A stretch of DNA of 64,000 nucleotides from Macropodus opercularis (taxonomy: Eukaryota; Chordata; Actinopteri; Anabantiformes; Osphronemidae): the NCBI GenBank assembly GCA_030770545.1, contig CM061092.1:20461501-20525500 (forward strand). Direction: 5' to 3'. Positions 48,802 to 57,879 of the stretch are shown here, in pieces. Under the pieces are notes generated by a model. That model was not told the origin of the DNA. It saw only the letters and a list, made by a program, of their open reading frames with translations, and made no database searches. Within the stretch, counting starts at the first letter, position 1, and each line of letters starts with the position of its first letter. The translations under genes were made by a program, and so were the position numbers.

Positions 48802-49443
48802 ATTGGTGGTTCAGATACCTCTGACTTCTTGACCTGACTTCCTCGGCAGACAGAACAGTTGTCCAGCAATCGCAGGATTGGTGGGTCAACTGACTCGGTT
48901 CCGTAGGAGACAGGTCAGTCATAAAGCAATCATTGGATCGGTGTTTCAATGGAATTTGACTGTGCTATTTGTGTTCCACAAGTGACACGGCATTTGTCCA
49001 CCAATCGTAGGTTTCGTGATTTCATTGACTATGTCTCTGTGAGTTGAGTTCCTCAGGAGACAAAACAGTGTTTCACCAATCGTAGGTTTCGTGATTTCAT
49101 TGACTATGTCTCTGTGAGTTGAGTTCCTCAGGAGACAAAACAGTGTTTCACCAATCATAGGTTTGGTGTTTCAGATGCCTCTGACCTATAGACCTGACTT
49201 CCTCAGGAGACAGAACAGTTGTCTACCAATCGTAGGATTGGTGGTTCAATTGAGTCCGTTCCTTAGGAGACAGGTCAGTTGTCAGCCATTCATTGAAACA
49301 CTTGTTCAAATGATTGTTACTGTGTTGTTTGTGTTCCGGAAGGGACAAAGCATTCGCCCACTTATCGGAGGATAGGTGTTTTTAATAACGCTTTGTTGTT
49401 TTTGAGTTTGTCACGGTACAGAGCAGTCGTCGGTGGTTCCATT
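48802..49443. repeat. Satellite block 5 (right end of array)
   Basis: A little under one higher-order unit is present. It stops at GTGGTTCCATT, where the gypsy LTR begins. The satellite does not resume to the right within the window, so the gypsy insertion and a later deletion or rearrangement define the array edge. Confidence 0.9.
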
Positions 49444-50450
49444 TGTCATGATCGGCAACTTCACTTCCACCGGGGCTTTTACTGTTAAGGGCTCCAGCGG
49501 ATACGCACCCACCACCTCCGCCAACTTTTATTTGATTGCATAATTCTGTTCACCTGTCTTTAACTCTTTTTAAACCCTGGTCACAGGAAGCCTGTTGTCA
49601 GATCGTCGTTTTCGTTCCGGCACACAAGACCTCGACAGATTGCAGCGGCTCATGACTTACTCTCTCTGCTACGGACATCGCCTGAATCCCCCACTACGTG
49701 AGTGTTTCCTGAACTGCCGTTCGCCACCTGTTTCTGGATCTTTGACCACAGACCCATGCTAGGATTACCCTGCATGTTGGAACCACGATCACAGACATAT
49801 GTTTGATGATCAGCGTGACTTTTGTATGGAACTACTTAAGCGGCAGTCGTGCCGATAGTTAGTGAACGGAGCGTTCACTCCCGACTCCCGGCCGTACAGG
49901 CCATAAGACAAGACGTCCAGCTGCTAGCGGGCGTGGAGATTAAGTTCCCCTGAACATTACAGTAATCAGCCAGTTTGGCTCGCTTTCGTTTGGTTGGGTT
50001 TTTTGGCCTGGTCTGCTCTTTCCCCTGCTCGTGCTCTCGCTCCTCCCTCTCCGGTGCTGAAGTGGAACCCCGTGATCGTCAGCCGCCGTGCTGCGAGAAC
50101 CCCCTAACCGGACACGTCCCTCCACCCTCGGCTGCCAAGAGGAAAATACCCCCCTCCTCTGTTCCCCTGGGAATCATATCAGTACTTCTCCTATTGCTCC
50201 CACTCTCATGGTTTCCTCGGCCTGCCACTAGGATTCCCCGCCTGTCTGGAGGTACGTCGCACCCTACTCGATCTGTTAATACCATCCACCTGAAGTCTGA
50301 CATTTTCCTCTGTCTCCATAGACCCAGACGGTGCCCTTCTTCCTTCGGCTACATCGTTACTTGCAATAAAATCGTTTCTATACACTCCCTCTCCTGTCGT
50401 GGTTTTGCACGTTCCATTGCTCCCCAGATCTGTCAGTAAGATTCGTAACA
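49444..50450 (+). mobile_element. Gypsy 5' LTR (1,007 bp)
   Basis: The LTR begins TGTCATGATCGGC and ends ATTCGTAACA. TTTTTAAA at 49567-49574 is a TATA-like box and the predicted RNA start is about 25 bp later at TTGTCAGATCGTCG. An AATAAA signal lies at about 50365. A 154-codon open frame (49975-50439) inside the LTR has no recognisable features. Confidence 0.8.
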
Positions 50451-50452
50451 GT

Positions 50453-50462
50453 ACGATCTGAC
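50453..50462 (+). promoter_or_regulatory. Gypsy self-priming primer binding site
   Basis: ACGATCTGAC, three bases after the LTR, is the exact reverse complement of GTCAGATCGT at 49597-49606, just downstream of the TATA-like box. This matches the self-priming geometry of Tf1/sushi elements. No tRNA-type site is evident. Confidence 0.6.
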
Positions 50463-50469
50463 CATTAAA

Positions 50470-50947
50470 ATGGAACCCGCAAAACCAGCTCCCCCCACTC
50501 GCTCCTGCACCCATCTCCCCTCCTCAAGCGCTCGCTCCCACCTCTGAACCCCGACTACCTCCCCCGGCCCGTTATCATGGGGAAGCGGGTCGAAGTCGGT
50601 CCTTCCTCATCTTATGTGAGGTCATGTTCATGAATCAACCATCGGCTTTCCCCTCAGAGTCTAGCAAGGTGGCTTACACTCTGGCCCTGTTGGGGGGGCG
50701 CGCCGCTGCCTGGGGAACGGCGGCGTGGCGTAGTAACGAGCCCTACTGCCTAACCTTTAAAAGTTTTTCAGAACGACTTTCCCGGGTTTTCGACCCATTG
50801 AGGCCGCAGGCCGAGGCCAGACGGGGACTCACCTCCATCTCACAAGGAAGTCGTCCGCTGGTGGATTATGTGATCGAGTTTCAGACCCTCCCAGCAGACA
50901 GTACCTGGAATGAGGCAGCTCTTTTGGATCATTTTACATGGGGTTGA
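50470..50947 (+). pseudogene. gag: Gypsy gag remnant
   Basis: An ATG at 50470 opens MEPAKPAPPTR and soon stops. A second frame from about 50600 gives a typical gypsy capsid segment: SKVAYTLALLGGRAAAWG near its start and PLVDYVIEFQTLPADSTW near its end, the retrotransposon Gag core with its Trp pattern. It runs into the pol frame by overlap at 50938. At least one frameshift separates the two parts, so no full Gag can be made. Confidence 0.75.
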
Positions 50948-52272
50948 ACGAACGCATAAAAGATGCTCTCTCGTACCAAGCTGAGCCCTCGTCCCTGGAT
51001 GAATTAATAGAACTGGCCACCAGGGCTGAGCAGCGGTTCCTTGAGCGGCAACGCAGCCGTGAGTACCCCACGCTCTCCCCCCCGTGCCTCCTCTACTCCT
51101 GTCTTCGCAGATCTCTCTTTACCAGAACCCATGCAACTCGGGAGGCAACGGATTTCGGAGGAGGAACGCCTCAGACGTCGAACCAATGGCCTGTGCTACT
51201 ACTCAGGAATCAAGGGACACATGATTGCACAATGCCCAGCAGAAGGAAGGGCTCAGTAGTTCAAGTGGGGGTGCTACTGAGCCGTTCTCTAGCTAAATCC
51301 CCTGCAACCTGGTCACTCTCCTCTGTCACCATTGGAACCTCTCCTCATTGCCAGACTGTACCAGCCCTGATTGGTTCTGGAGCAGACGCCAGCTTCATCT
51401 CCGCTTCCTTGGTCCGGGCACTTCAACTCCCTACCAGTCGTCTGTCAAACCCGGTCCAGGTACGCTCCCTGAATAACACATTGCTTCATTCCATAACGTT
51501 GACCACACTTCCTGTCCAAGTCCTCCTAGACAATCACAAGGATCACACAGTCTTCCATGTTGTGGATTCCTCCGACCCCCCTGTGGTCCTAGGGATCTCC
51601 TGGCTTCAGAACCACAACCCTCATATTGACTGGTCTTCTGGCAAGGTCCTGGGATGGGGTCCAGCCTGTTCACTTACCTGTCTGCGCTCCGCCCGACCTC
51701 CTTCTCCTGCGCCCACCTCAAAGGCGGAGGAGACCCCGGACCTGTCCAAGGTACCCGAACCCTATCATGATCTCAGAGAGGTTTTTAATAAGAACCGTAC
51801 TATCTCGCTTCCTCCACACCGTCATTACGACTGCGCCATTGACCTGCTCCCGGGTGCTGCCCCACCCAGGGGACGACTTTTTTCATTATCAGAACCAGAA
51901 CGGGTGGCCATGGAAACATACACCTGGGAGTCCCTGGACTCGGGAATCATTCGCTCATCCAAAGCAGAAAAGTGTGAGTTCCACGTCTCATCCACTACCT
52001 TTTTGGGTTTTATTCTCCAGCCAGGGAGGGTTGCCATGGATCCGGACAAAGTGCGCGCAGTGAGGACCTGGCCCTCACCACAGACCCGGAAACAGCTCCA
52101 GCGCTTCCTGGGCTTTGCCAATTTTTATCGCCGCTTTATCAGGGGCTACAGTACCATTGCAGCCCCTCTCCACAGTCTCACCTCAGCTAAGACCAAGTTC
52201 AGCTGGGGGGGGCGCCGCCGAGGAATCATTTACCAAACTCAAGATGCTATTCACCGCCGCACCCATACTTAC
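50938..52272 (+). pseudogene. pol: Gypsy pol, first part (protease, RT remnant)
   Basis: The frame reads through the end of Gag, the protease and the start of RT. The protease flap region is present, but the catalytic motif reads ALIGSGADASF with Gly where this family has Asp, so the enzyme should be dead. RT begins normally (DLREVFNKNRT, HRHYDCAIDLLPGAAPPRG) but jumps at about 51960 from LDSGIIRSS to KAEKCEFHVSSTTFLGF. The segment with the YLDD-type active site is therefore deleted. The RT connection (FLGFANFYRRFI) follows until the ERV insertion at 52273. Confidence 0.85.
52268..52272 (+). repeat. ERV target-site duplication, left (cttac)
   Basis: CTTAC directly precedes the 5' LTR and is repeated at 61432-61436 directly after the 3' LTR. 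A 5-bp duplication is usual for several retroviral integrases. Confidence 0.9.
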
Positions 52273-52832
52273 TGTTAGATGATATGGGCCATAAGCATTG
52301 TCCTCTCTGTGTTTGGTCCTGTCTGTGTCTCTGTGACCTGTAACCTTCTCTTGCTTTTACTTTTATAAACATGGAACGATTTCTAGTATTAGAGGAGAGT
52401 GGTTTTACCACCTATGTCAGGAGGAGGTTTTGCAGACCACATTTATTGCTTAACGGCTCCATAGGTATCTGACACCACATGGAGCTGTCCACTATCTTGC
52501 TATGCCTGCATGCATCTTTTACGACTTGTAGTGTTTGGGAAAGGGGGTCTCAACCGCCTGCATCAAAGGAGGAAGCTTCACAACCTATGTATATGTTATC
52601 TACCATATATGGACTTGTCTTGTACTTTATTGCACCAATCTGATCTCAATATCTGATCTCAATAAAAGACCTGTGTGCGAGAGAGGAGTTTGGAGTTCTC
52701 CAGCTGGCCACTAAGTTGTTGTTCAGAGAGGCTCCCCTCGTGCACGAGTAAAAGAAGCTGAGATTCTCGAGTTTGTCTTTCTTGTGCAGGTGTCTCTGCG
52801 ATTGTTTAAGTGTTGGCAGGTTAGACCCAACA
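52273..52832 (+). mobile_element. ERV 5' LTR
   Basis: The LTR begins TGTTAGATGATATGG and ends GACCCAACA. CAATAAAAG at 52660-52668 may serve as the promoter TATA element, as the similar string does in gammaretroviruses, or as a poly(A) signal; TATAAA also occurs at 52364-52369. A CTGATCTCAATAT segment is duplicated just before it, unlike the 3' LTR. GTGCACGAG lies in the R/U5 region. Confidence 0.9.
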
Positions 52833-52837
52833 TTTCT

Positions 52838-52855
52838 TGGTGCCGAAAGACCCGG
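52838..52855 (+). promoter_or_regulatory. ERV tRNA primer binding site
   Basis: TGGTGCCGAAAGACCC starts five bases after the LTR. The TGG start fits the CCA end of a tRNA. I could not name the tRNA with confidence. Confidence 0.65.
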
Positions 52856-53052
52856 GAGTCAAGATTCAGCGTCGAAGAGGAGGAGGACAACGGAGAACCG
52901 AAATCTGTGCACAGTCGATTCGTCTAGAGCGGTCGGAATAAAGACCCGGAGCATGAATTCGTCTGCTGGGCCGGTTGAATAGCTCCTGACATCCCCCTCT
53001 TCGCTCACTGATGACGATTCCTGAGAGGCATCTGACCAGGGCAAGACAAAAA

Positions 53053-53058
53053 GTAAGT
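53053..53058 (+). promoter_or_regulatory. ERV major splice donor
   Basis: AAAAA|GTAAGTACC is a near-perfect U1 target lying between the primer site and the hairpin array. A subgenomic env mRNA spliced from here would lack the hairpins and gag-pol, as in gammaretroviruses. Confidence 0.6.
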
Positions 53059-53114
53059 ACCGCTGGAAAAGCGCGGTGTGTGTGTGTGAAATGGCAGGTC
53101 GCATTTCCAAGAAG

Positions 53115-53216
53115 TAGAACAGACGTAATTGTTCTAGAAGGAGAAAATAGACGTACTTATTTTCTCAAGCGGACAGAAGTAATTGTCCGAGGGAGGAGTA
53201 GACGTAGTTACTCCTC
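53115..53216 (+). promoter_or_regulatory. Four tandem GACGTANT octaloop hairpins (putative packaging signal)
   Basis: Hairpin 1 (53115-53136): 7-bp stem TAGAACA/TGTTCTA, loop GACGTAAT. Hairpin 2 (53141-53166): 9-bp stem GAGAAAATA/TATTTTCTC, loop GACGTACT. Hairpin 3 (53170-53189): 6-bp stem CGGACA/TGTCCG, loop GAAGTAAT. Hairpin 4 (53193-53216): 8-bp stem GAGGAGTA/TACTCCTC, loop GACGTAGT. All stems are perfectly paired and differ in sequence; all loops are eight bases. Gammaretroviral packaging signals are known to contain paired hairpins with GACG loops, so a role in genome packaging or dimerisation is inferred. ACGT in three loops is self-complementary and could mediate loop-loop contact. Confidence 0.8.
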
Positions 53217-53670
53217 AGTGAATGTTCAGTCTAATGCATTAGTGATGTGTGAAGTGTGAAAGTCACCCATTGACGCAGAAAACGTGTGACTGGGGGAAAC
53301 CTGACGGTGTTAACGTAACCCATCCACACGTACTACATGAGGGGTGAATTAAGGAAACTGTGTGTCATTAGGAGAATCTAAGCCAGAAGTTTCACCGCCT
53401 AGGTTGCGGGGCTCGGATTCTCACATTAAGTTTGAAAATACTATTGTAGGACTGAGCCAAAATTGAAATGCTGCTCATTTGTTCAGCTACGTCCGCAGGT
53501 GATAGACCTGTAGAAGCTTGATGTAGTCGATGGACACGTGAGAAGGTGGCAAATCGTTGACTCAGTCCAAAGTGTATTAATAAAGGCTATTGATAAAGCC
53601 TATTAATAATAAGATATTAATAGAGTCCGTTAATATAGTATAATACTAAAGCCTATTTCATACAGGAGAG
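53217..53670 (+). other. ERV leader, remainder
   Basis: The stretch is non-coding. The part at 53575-53660 is AT-rich with repeated ATTAATA and AAAGCCTAT words. The palindrome CTAATGCATTAG lies at 53231-53242. I see no other gene or signal. Confidence 0.5.
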
Positions 53671-54985
53671 ATGGGGAAAACAAACAGTAAGCCCCTTTTG
53701 GAGGGGACACAAAGTTTATGGCGTCGTTAGATCCACAACATGTTAAGTGGATCGGCGAATGGGAAAACAAATATGAATTTAGTGGCAAATTAGTGCCTGA
53801 TGATTGTCGTAGCCTTCTGTCTAAATTAGACAAAAAGATGACAAAAGAAAAAGGTAAACGTAAAGAAAAATTACAAAAACAGTGGTTGGCAGCAGCAGAG
53901 TGGAATAAGCAAGCTGTAAAAAGACAGGAAGATATACAGCGGAAACAGGCAAAGAAAGACGGCCAGGCTGTATTACAGGCAGCAGCTCTTGTGAAACCAG
54001 ATGAAGAATCGGTGCAAGGAAGGTTATTGAGAAAACAAAGGAGGAGAGAGCAGGAAGCAAAGGATGCCGGAGATAGGGTTACCACTCGGTTGCAACAATT
54101 GCATAAACAGATCGAGGACCAGATAAAACAAACTGGAGACAAGGCGGCAGGTCCGTCCTCTCCAATAGCATATAACACGAGGGGAAAGGAAGAGAAGAGT
54201 GAGAAATTAAAATCAAAAGCAGCCAGCGTGAATGTGGCTGCACAATATCCAAATCTTAAACATATCAAAGTAACCTATGGGTTAGATGATGATGATTGCG
54301 AGGATTATGGCCCAATGCCAGATTCTCCGACCCTTGGGCCAGACCAGGTGTTTCCCATGATTGAGGTAGCTAATCCAAATTTTGGAGTAGGAAATCAAGA
54401 AAGAACCATGCATGTTTATCGACCATGGACAGAAACAGACTAAAAATTGCCCAGTGTCGCCAGAAAGATGGGGAGGATGTGTATGAATACACAGAACGTT
54501 TAGATAACGTGTTCAAAGCACATTGTGGCCTTCCGGAAGAACAGGCACCTGATTCAGCTTATCAGAACCAGCTCAAACAGGCGTTATTAGCAGGATTTAG
54601 AGGCCCAATTTCTGATTTTATTAGAAAGCATAACGTAAATTACACCACAGATGATGTTAACCACATCATGAACTTTGCCAGACATGCTAGTGAAGTATTA
54701 GCTAAGAAAAAGAAGAAAAGTGTTGAAGCAGCTGTTTACGGCTTATTTGGAGCAGAAGACAACTCAGGAGCAGAAGTGTTTTTCCAAGGCCCCCCCGGTA
54801 GAGGCCGAGGGAGCCTCAGAGGGAGGGGGCGTGGTCGGTCTAGAGGAGGTCCACCTAAACATGATCGATGTTACACTTGTGACAAGCCAGGACACATAGC
54901 CCGAAACTGCCCTGAGAAGCTCAGGAAACAACAGCGAAGGCCTACAGAATATAGTAGACAAAACCCATTTAATCCTAATAATTGA
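53671..54985 (+). pseudogene. gag: ERV gag, broken
   Basis: The start MGKTNSKP at 53671 carries the Gly-2 and downstream Ser typical of N-myristoylated matrix proteins, but the frame stops at 53728-53730. It continues in another frame from 53718 as a basic, Lys/Gln-rich matrix-like region, then an acidic stretch (YGLDDDDCEDYGP) and a Pro-rich part, ending at 54443. Most of the capsid N-terminal domain is missing. The rest (54425-54985) has the capsid C-terminal region (GEDVYEYTERLDNVF), an RG-rich stretch and one zinc knuckle CYTCDKPGHIARNC. It ends in TGA at 54983, directly followed in the same frame by pro. Confidence 0.85.
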
Positions 54986-54989
54986 CTAG
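54983..54989 (+). promoter_or_regulatory. Gag stop with readthrough context (UGA CUAG)
   Basis: Gag ends TGA CTA G, and the protease frame continues in the same frame without another stop until 55361. UGA followed by CUA is a known leaky-stop context. In-frame gag-stop-pol with readthrough is how gammaretroviruses express Pol. Confidence 0.6.
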
Positions 54990-55363
54990 GCTCGCAGGAG
55001 AGTTCACCGGACCCAGACAGACCTGATGATTTTTTAGACCTCACTTGTGTGATAGAAACATTAGTAGCACAGACCGGTAATAAGAACACTCCCACCAGAA
55101 CTTTGACAGTAGAAGGTCGTGACGTCGTTTTCTTATGTGATTCAGGAGCAGACCGCACAGTTTTAAAAGAGCACGTTGAGGGAGTTTCCGCTTCAAACGA
55201 CCGTATTTTTGTGCAATCAGCAAACGGCAGAATAACATCAAGTGCAGTGTCTAAACCTGTGTCTGTAAAAGATCTTCAGACTAACTTAGAAATAACAGCA
55301 CCCATAGTAATGTGTCCAGCGTGTCCAGTGAACCTCTTAGGGCGAGACTTAATGATAAAATGA
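54986..55363 (+). pseudogene. pro: ERV protease
   Basis: About 125 codons follow in frame after the gag stop. The aspartic protease motif CDSGADRTVL (near residue 50) keeps the catalytic Asp. A flap-like stretch and the closing LLGRDLM follow. An in-frame TGA at 55361 cuts it from the downstream pol reading frame, which resumes in the same frame. The gene would otherwise be intact, so this is one of the better-preserved parts of the ERV. Confidence 0.85.
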
Positions 55364-55930
55364 CATATTTCCGTTGTACCCACCTCAAAAGGAATGGTGG
55401 CTATAGGAAAAGATGAAACAGTGCCTACATATCCCCTCTTAGCCAGTGGGATACCACAGTATTATTGGTCTTTAGATTTCCCAAATCCAGACCCGGGGAA
55501 AATAGGGAAAGAATTATTAAAACTGGCTGATAACAGCCAATCAGGAGACTATGTCTCTATGTCTCCAAGCGAGATGCATGTTACCCTCTGGTACAAACAT
55601 GACCCAGGGTCAGATCACCAATATGATAAGCTGGTGAATGACTCTGGACCCCAACGTGTAACATTACAACATTATTACACTGATGGCAAAGGAATGTCAG
55701 CCTGTGACGTTCTATTGCCAGATAAAGCTTTCAAGCTGTTTAAAAACCGTGGCTCCCAGCCGCATGTCTCTGTGACCAGAGACCCCCAGCACAAATGGGA
55801 GTTTCTGGGCCCGTGGTTGAAAGAGACAATGAGACACACACACTGGAGGCCAGAGCAAGACGGGTGGGAAATAAATCACACCCGAGACAGATGGAGAAAA
55901 CCTTTAGGCTCACACCACACACCCACTTAG
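55364..55930 (+). pseudogene. Extra pol domain, 2H phosphoesterase-like
   Basis: This 178-codon reading frame (from ATG 55394) lies between protease and RT in the protease frame. It has two H-hydrophobic-T/S-hydrophobic motifs: HVTL at 55577 (codon 62, followed by WYKH) and HVSV at 55763 (codon 124). Two such motifs define the 2H phosphoesterase fold, members of which in some RNA viruses cleave 2',5'-oligoadenylates. The spacing of 62 residues is shorter than in the members I know (about 75-90), so the call is tentative. A strand-rich stretch (RVTLQHYY, CDVLLPDKAFKLF) lies between the motifs. It ends before RT, which is in another frame. Confidence 0.45.
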
Positions 55931-55968
55931 AGAGTTCTTATGAGTCTAAATGACAGCCATGCCCAATA

Positions 55969-56866
55969 ATGTCAACAGTAACAGACCCACTGTTGAAAAC
56001 AGTTCCTGATGAATTTTGGTCTAAGGGAAAAGCAGATGTAGGTTTAATGACTACTGCTCGACCTGTAGTGATAAAACCAAAAGCGGACTATAGACCTCGT
56101 GTCCGTCAGTATCCACTTAAACCAGATGCAGAGAAAGGCATCCAGCCAGTGATAGCTGATATGATTAAAGCAGGCATCATAATTCAAGCTCCAGATGCTC
56201 CATGTAATACTCCCATTTTTCCTGTTAAGAAAGCAGAAACGGGACAATGGAGGATGGTCCAGGATTTAAGAGCAGTAAATCAAGCTGTGGAAAGCAGGGC
56301 CCCATGTGTGCCTGACCCACACACATTGTTAAACCAGTTAAGAGTTGAAATTTACATATCAGGGAAAGAAGTATACTTATACTCAGTTACCACAAGGTTT
56401 CTGTGACAGTCCCACTATATTTACTGCAGAAATAAATAATTGTTTGGCTGATTTCCAAATGCCTGAACACAGCCAACTATTGGTATATGTAGATGATCTA
56501 TTAATAGCATCAGACACAGAAGAACATAACAAGCAGGTTTCTGTGGCATTATTTAAACATTTACATAAAACAGGAAACAAGGCCTCACTTTCAAAGTTAC
56601 AGTGGGCCAGACAAGCTGTAGTTTTCTTAGGCCATGAAGTATCTCCTGAAGGTCGAAGAATCACAGACACCAGAAAAAAGTCTATATTAGATGCACCGAA
56701 ACCCGTCACAAAGCAACACATGATGAGTTTTCTAGGCTTGTGCAACTATTGTAGGTTGTGGATCCCAAATTATGCACAAATGACACAACCGTTGTTAGAT
56801 CTTATCTATGGTGAACCAATGACTATGAAACAAACTTTGCAGTGGACAGATGCAGCACCGAGCTGA
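55969..56866 (+). pseudogene. pol: ERV reverse transcriptase, broken
   Basis: The fingers region (VIKPKADYRPRVRQYPL, IFPVKKAETGQWRMVQDLR) is in one frame to about 56340. The next frame resumes at KFTYQGKKYTYTQLPQGF, so the segment carrying the first catalytic Asp is deleted. YVDDLL (near 56485-56500) and FLGHEVSPEGRRIT follow, then the thumb motif (FLGLCNYCRLWIPNYA). LPQGF and YVDD are usual for gammaretrovirus-like RT. The frame closes at 56866. With one active-site Asp missing, the enzyme cannot work. Confidence 0.85.
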
Positions 56867-57879
56867 AACAAGCACTTACCAGCTCCACGGTTATTGGGCT
56901 ACCAGACTACACCAAGCCCTTCGTACAGACTGTTGATTGTAAGGGTTCATTTCTGACGTCTATGTTAGATGAAGCCTGTGGCTTACTACTCTAAGAGATT
57001 AGATCCAGTTGCATGCGCTTTGCCTAGCTGTGTCAGAGCTGTGTGTGCTGCAGCGTTAGCCATACAAGCCTCTGCTGAGGTTGTGCTTTATCACCCGCTG
57101 CAACTGTTAGTGCCTCATGAAGTAGACGTGTTACTGACTCAGACAAAAATGACATTTCTGTCTCCTGCGAGACATTTGTCTTTACTGTCAACGTTGCTTT
57201 GGCAACCACATTTGACCATTAAAAGATGTTCAACTCTGAACCCGGCAACCCTCCTGCCACATCCACATGAGGGGCTGCCACATCGTTGTCTAGCTGACAC
57301 AGAACAGCAGTGTAAACCACGACCTGACTTGAAAGATACTCCTTTAGAGGAAGGAGAATGTTGGTTTGTTGATGACTCCTCAAGGTACTAATCAGTCTGG
57401 GTTCGCGGTAGTTACACAGGACATCATTCATCACAGCAATGAAGTTACCATCTCACTATTCTGCACAAGCTGCAGAAATTGTGGCATTAACTGAAGCGTG
57501 TAGAACTGGACGTGGGAAAAGACTGACAGTGTACACAGACAGTCAGTTTGCTTTTTCTACATTACATTGCTTTGCCGCCCAGTGGGCTCGTAGAGGAATG
57601 ACAACTTCTACAGGGAAGACAGTGCAACATGCAAAACTGTTGGAAGCATTATTACAAGCTGTGCTTTTGCCAAAAGCGTTAGCAGTGTGTAAATGTGCGG
57701 CACATACGAAAGGGAAAGATTCAGTTTCACTAGGAAATGCGTTTGCAGACAAGATAGCGAAAGAAGCAGCAGAAGGAAAATATGGAACAATGGTCATGGT
57801 GGCACAGGATTCTCCTCAAGTGCCACTAGACATAGAAATGATCAGAGACATGCAACTAACTCTCCTAAGCAAGAAGTGA
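56867..57879 (+). pseudogene. pol: ERV connection and RNase H, broken
   Basis: The connection (MKPVAYYSKRLDPVACALPS from 56969) leads to the RNase H start CWFVDDSSR, which then stops at 57391. The second part (57439-57879) has the RNase H Glu motif (AQAAEIVALTEA), the Asp motif (VYTDSQFAF) and the last Asp motif (GNAFADKIAKEAA). A frameshift between 57391 and 57439 separates the two halves. Catalytic positions look conserved otherwise. Confidence 0.8.

Noticed and set aside
14094..49375. Many 60-97-codon open frames on both strands in the satellite (e.g. MVFQMPLTSRPDF… and MIGETLFCLLRNSTHRD…)
   Set aside because: They repeat with the satellite unit. The 75-bp monomer is a multiple of three, so a chance open frame is kept in each copy. 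There is no start context, domain or neighbour to support genes.
49975..50439. 154-codon frame within the gypsy LTR
   Set aside because: It lies within non-coding LTR sequence and shows no recognisable motif.
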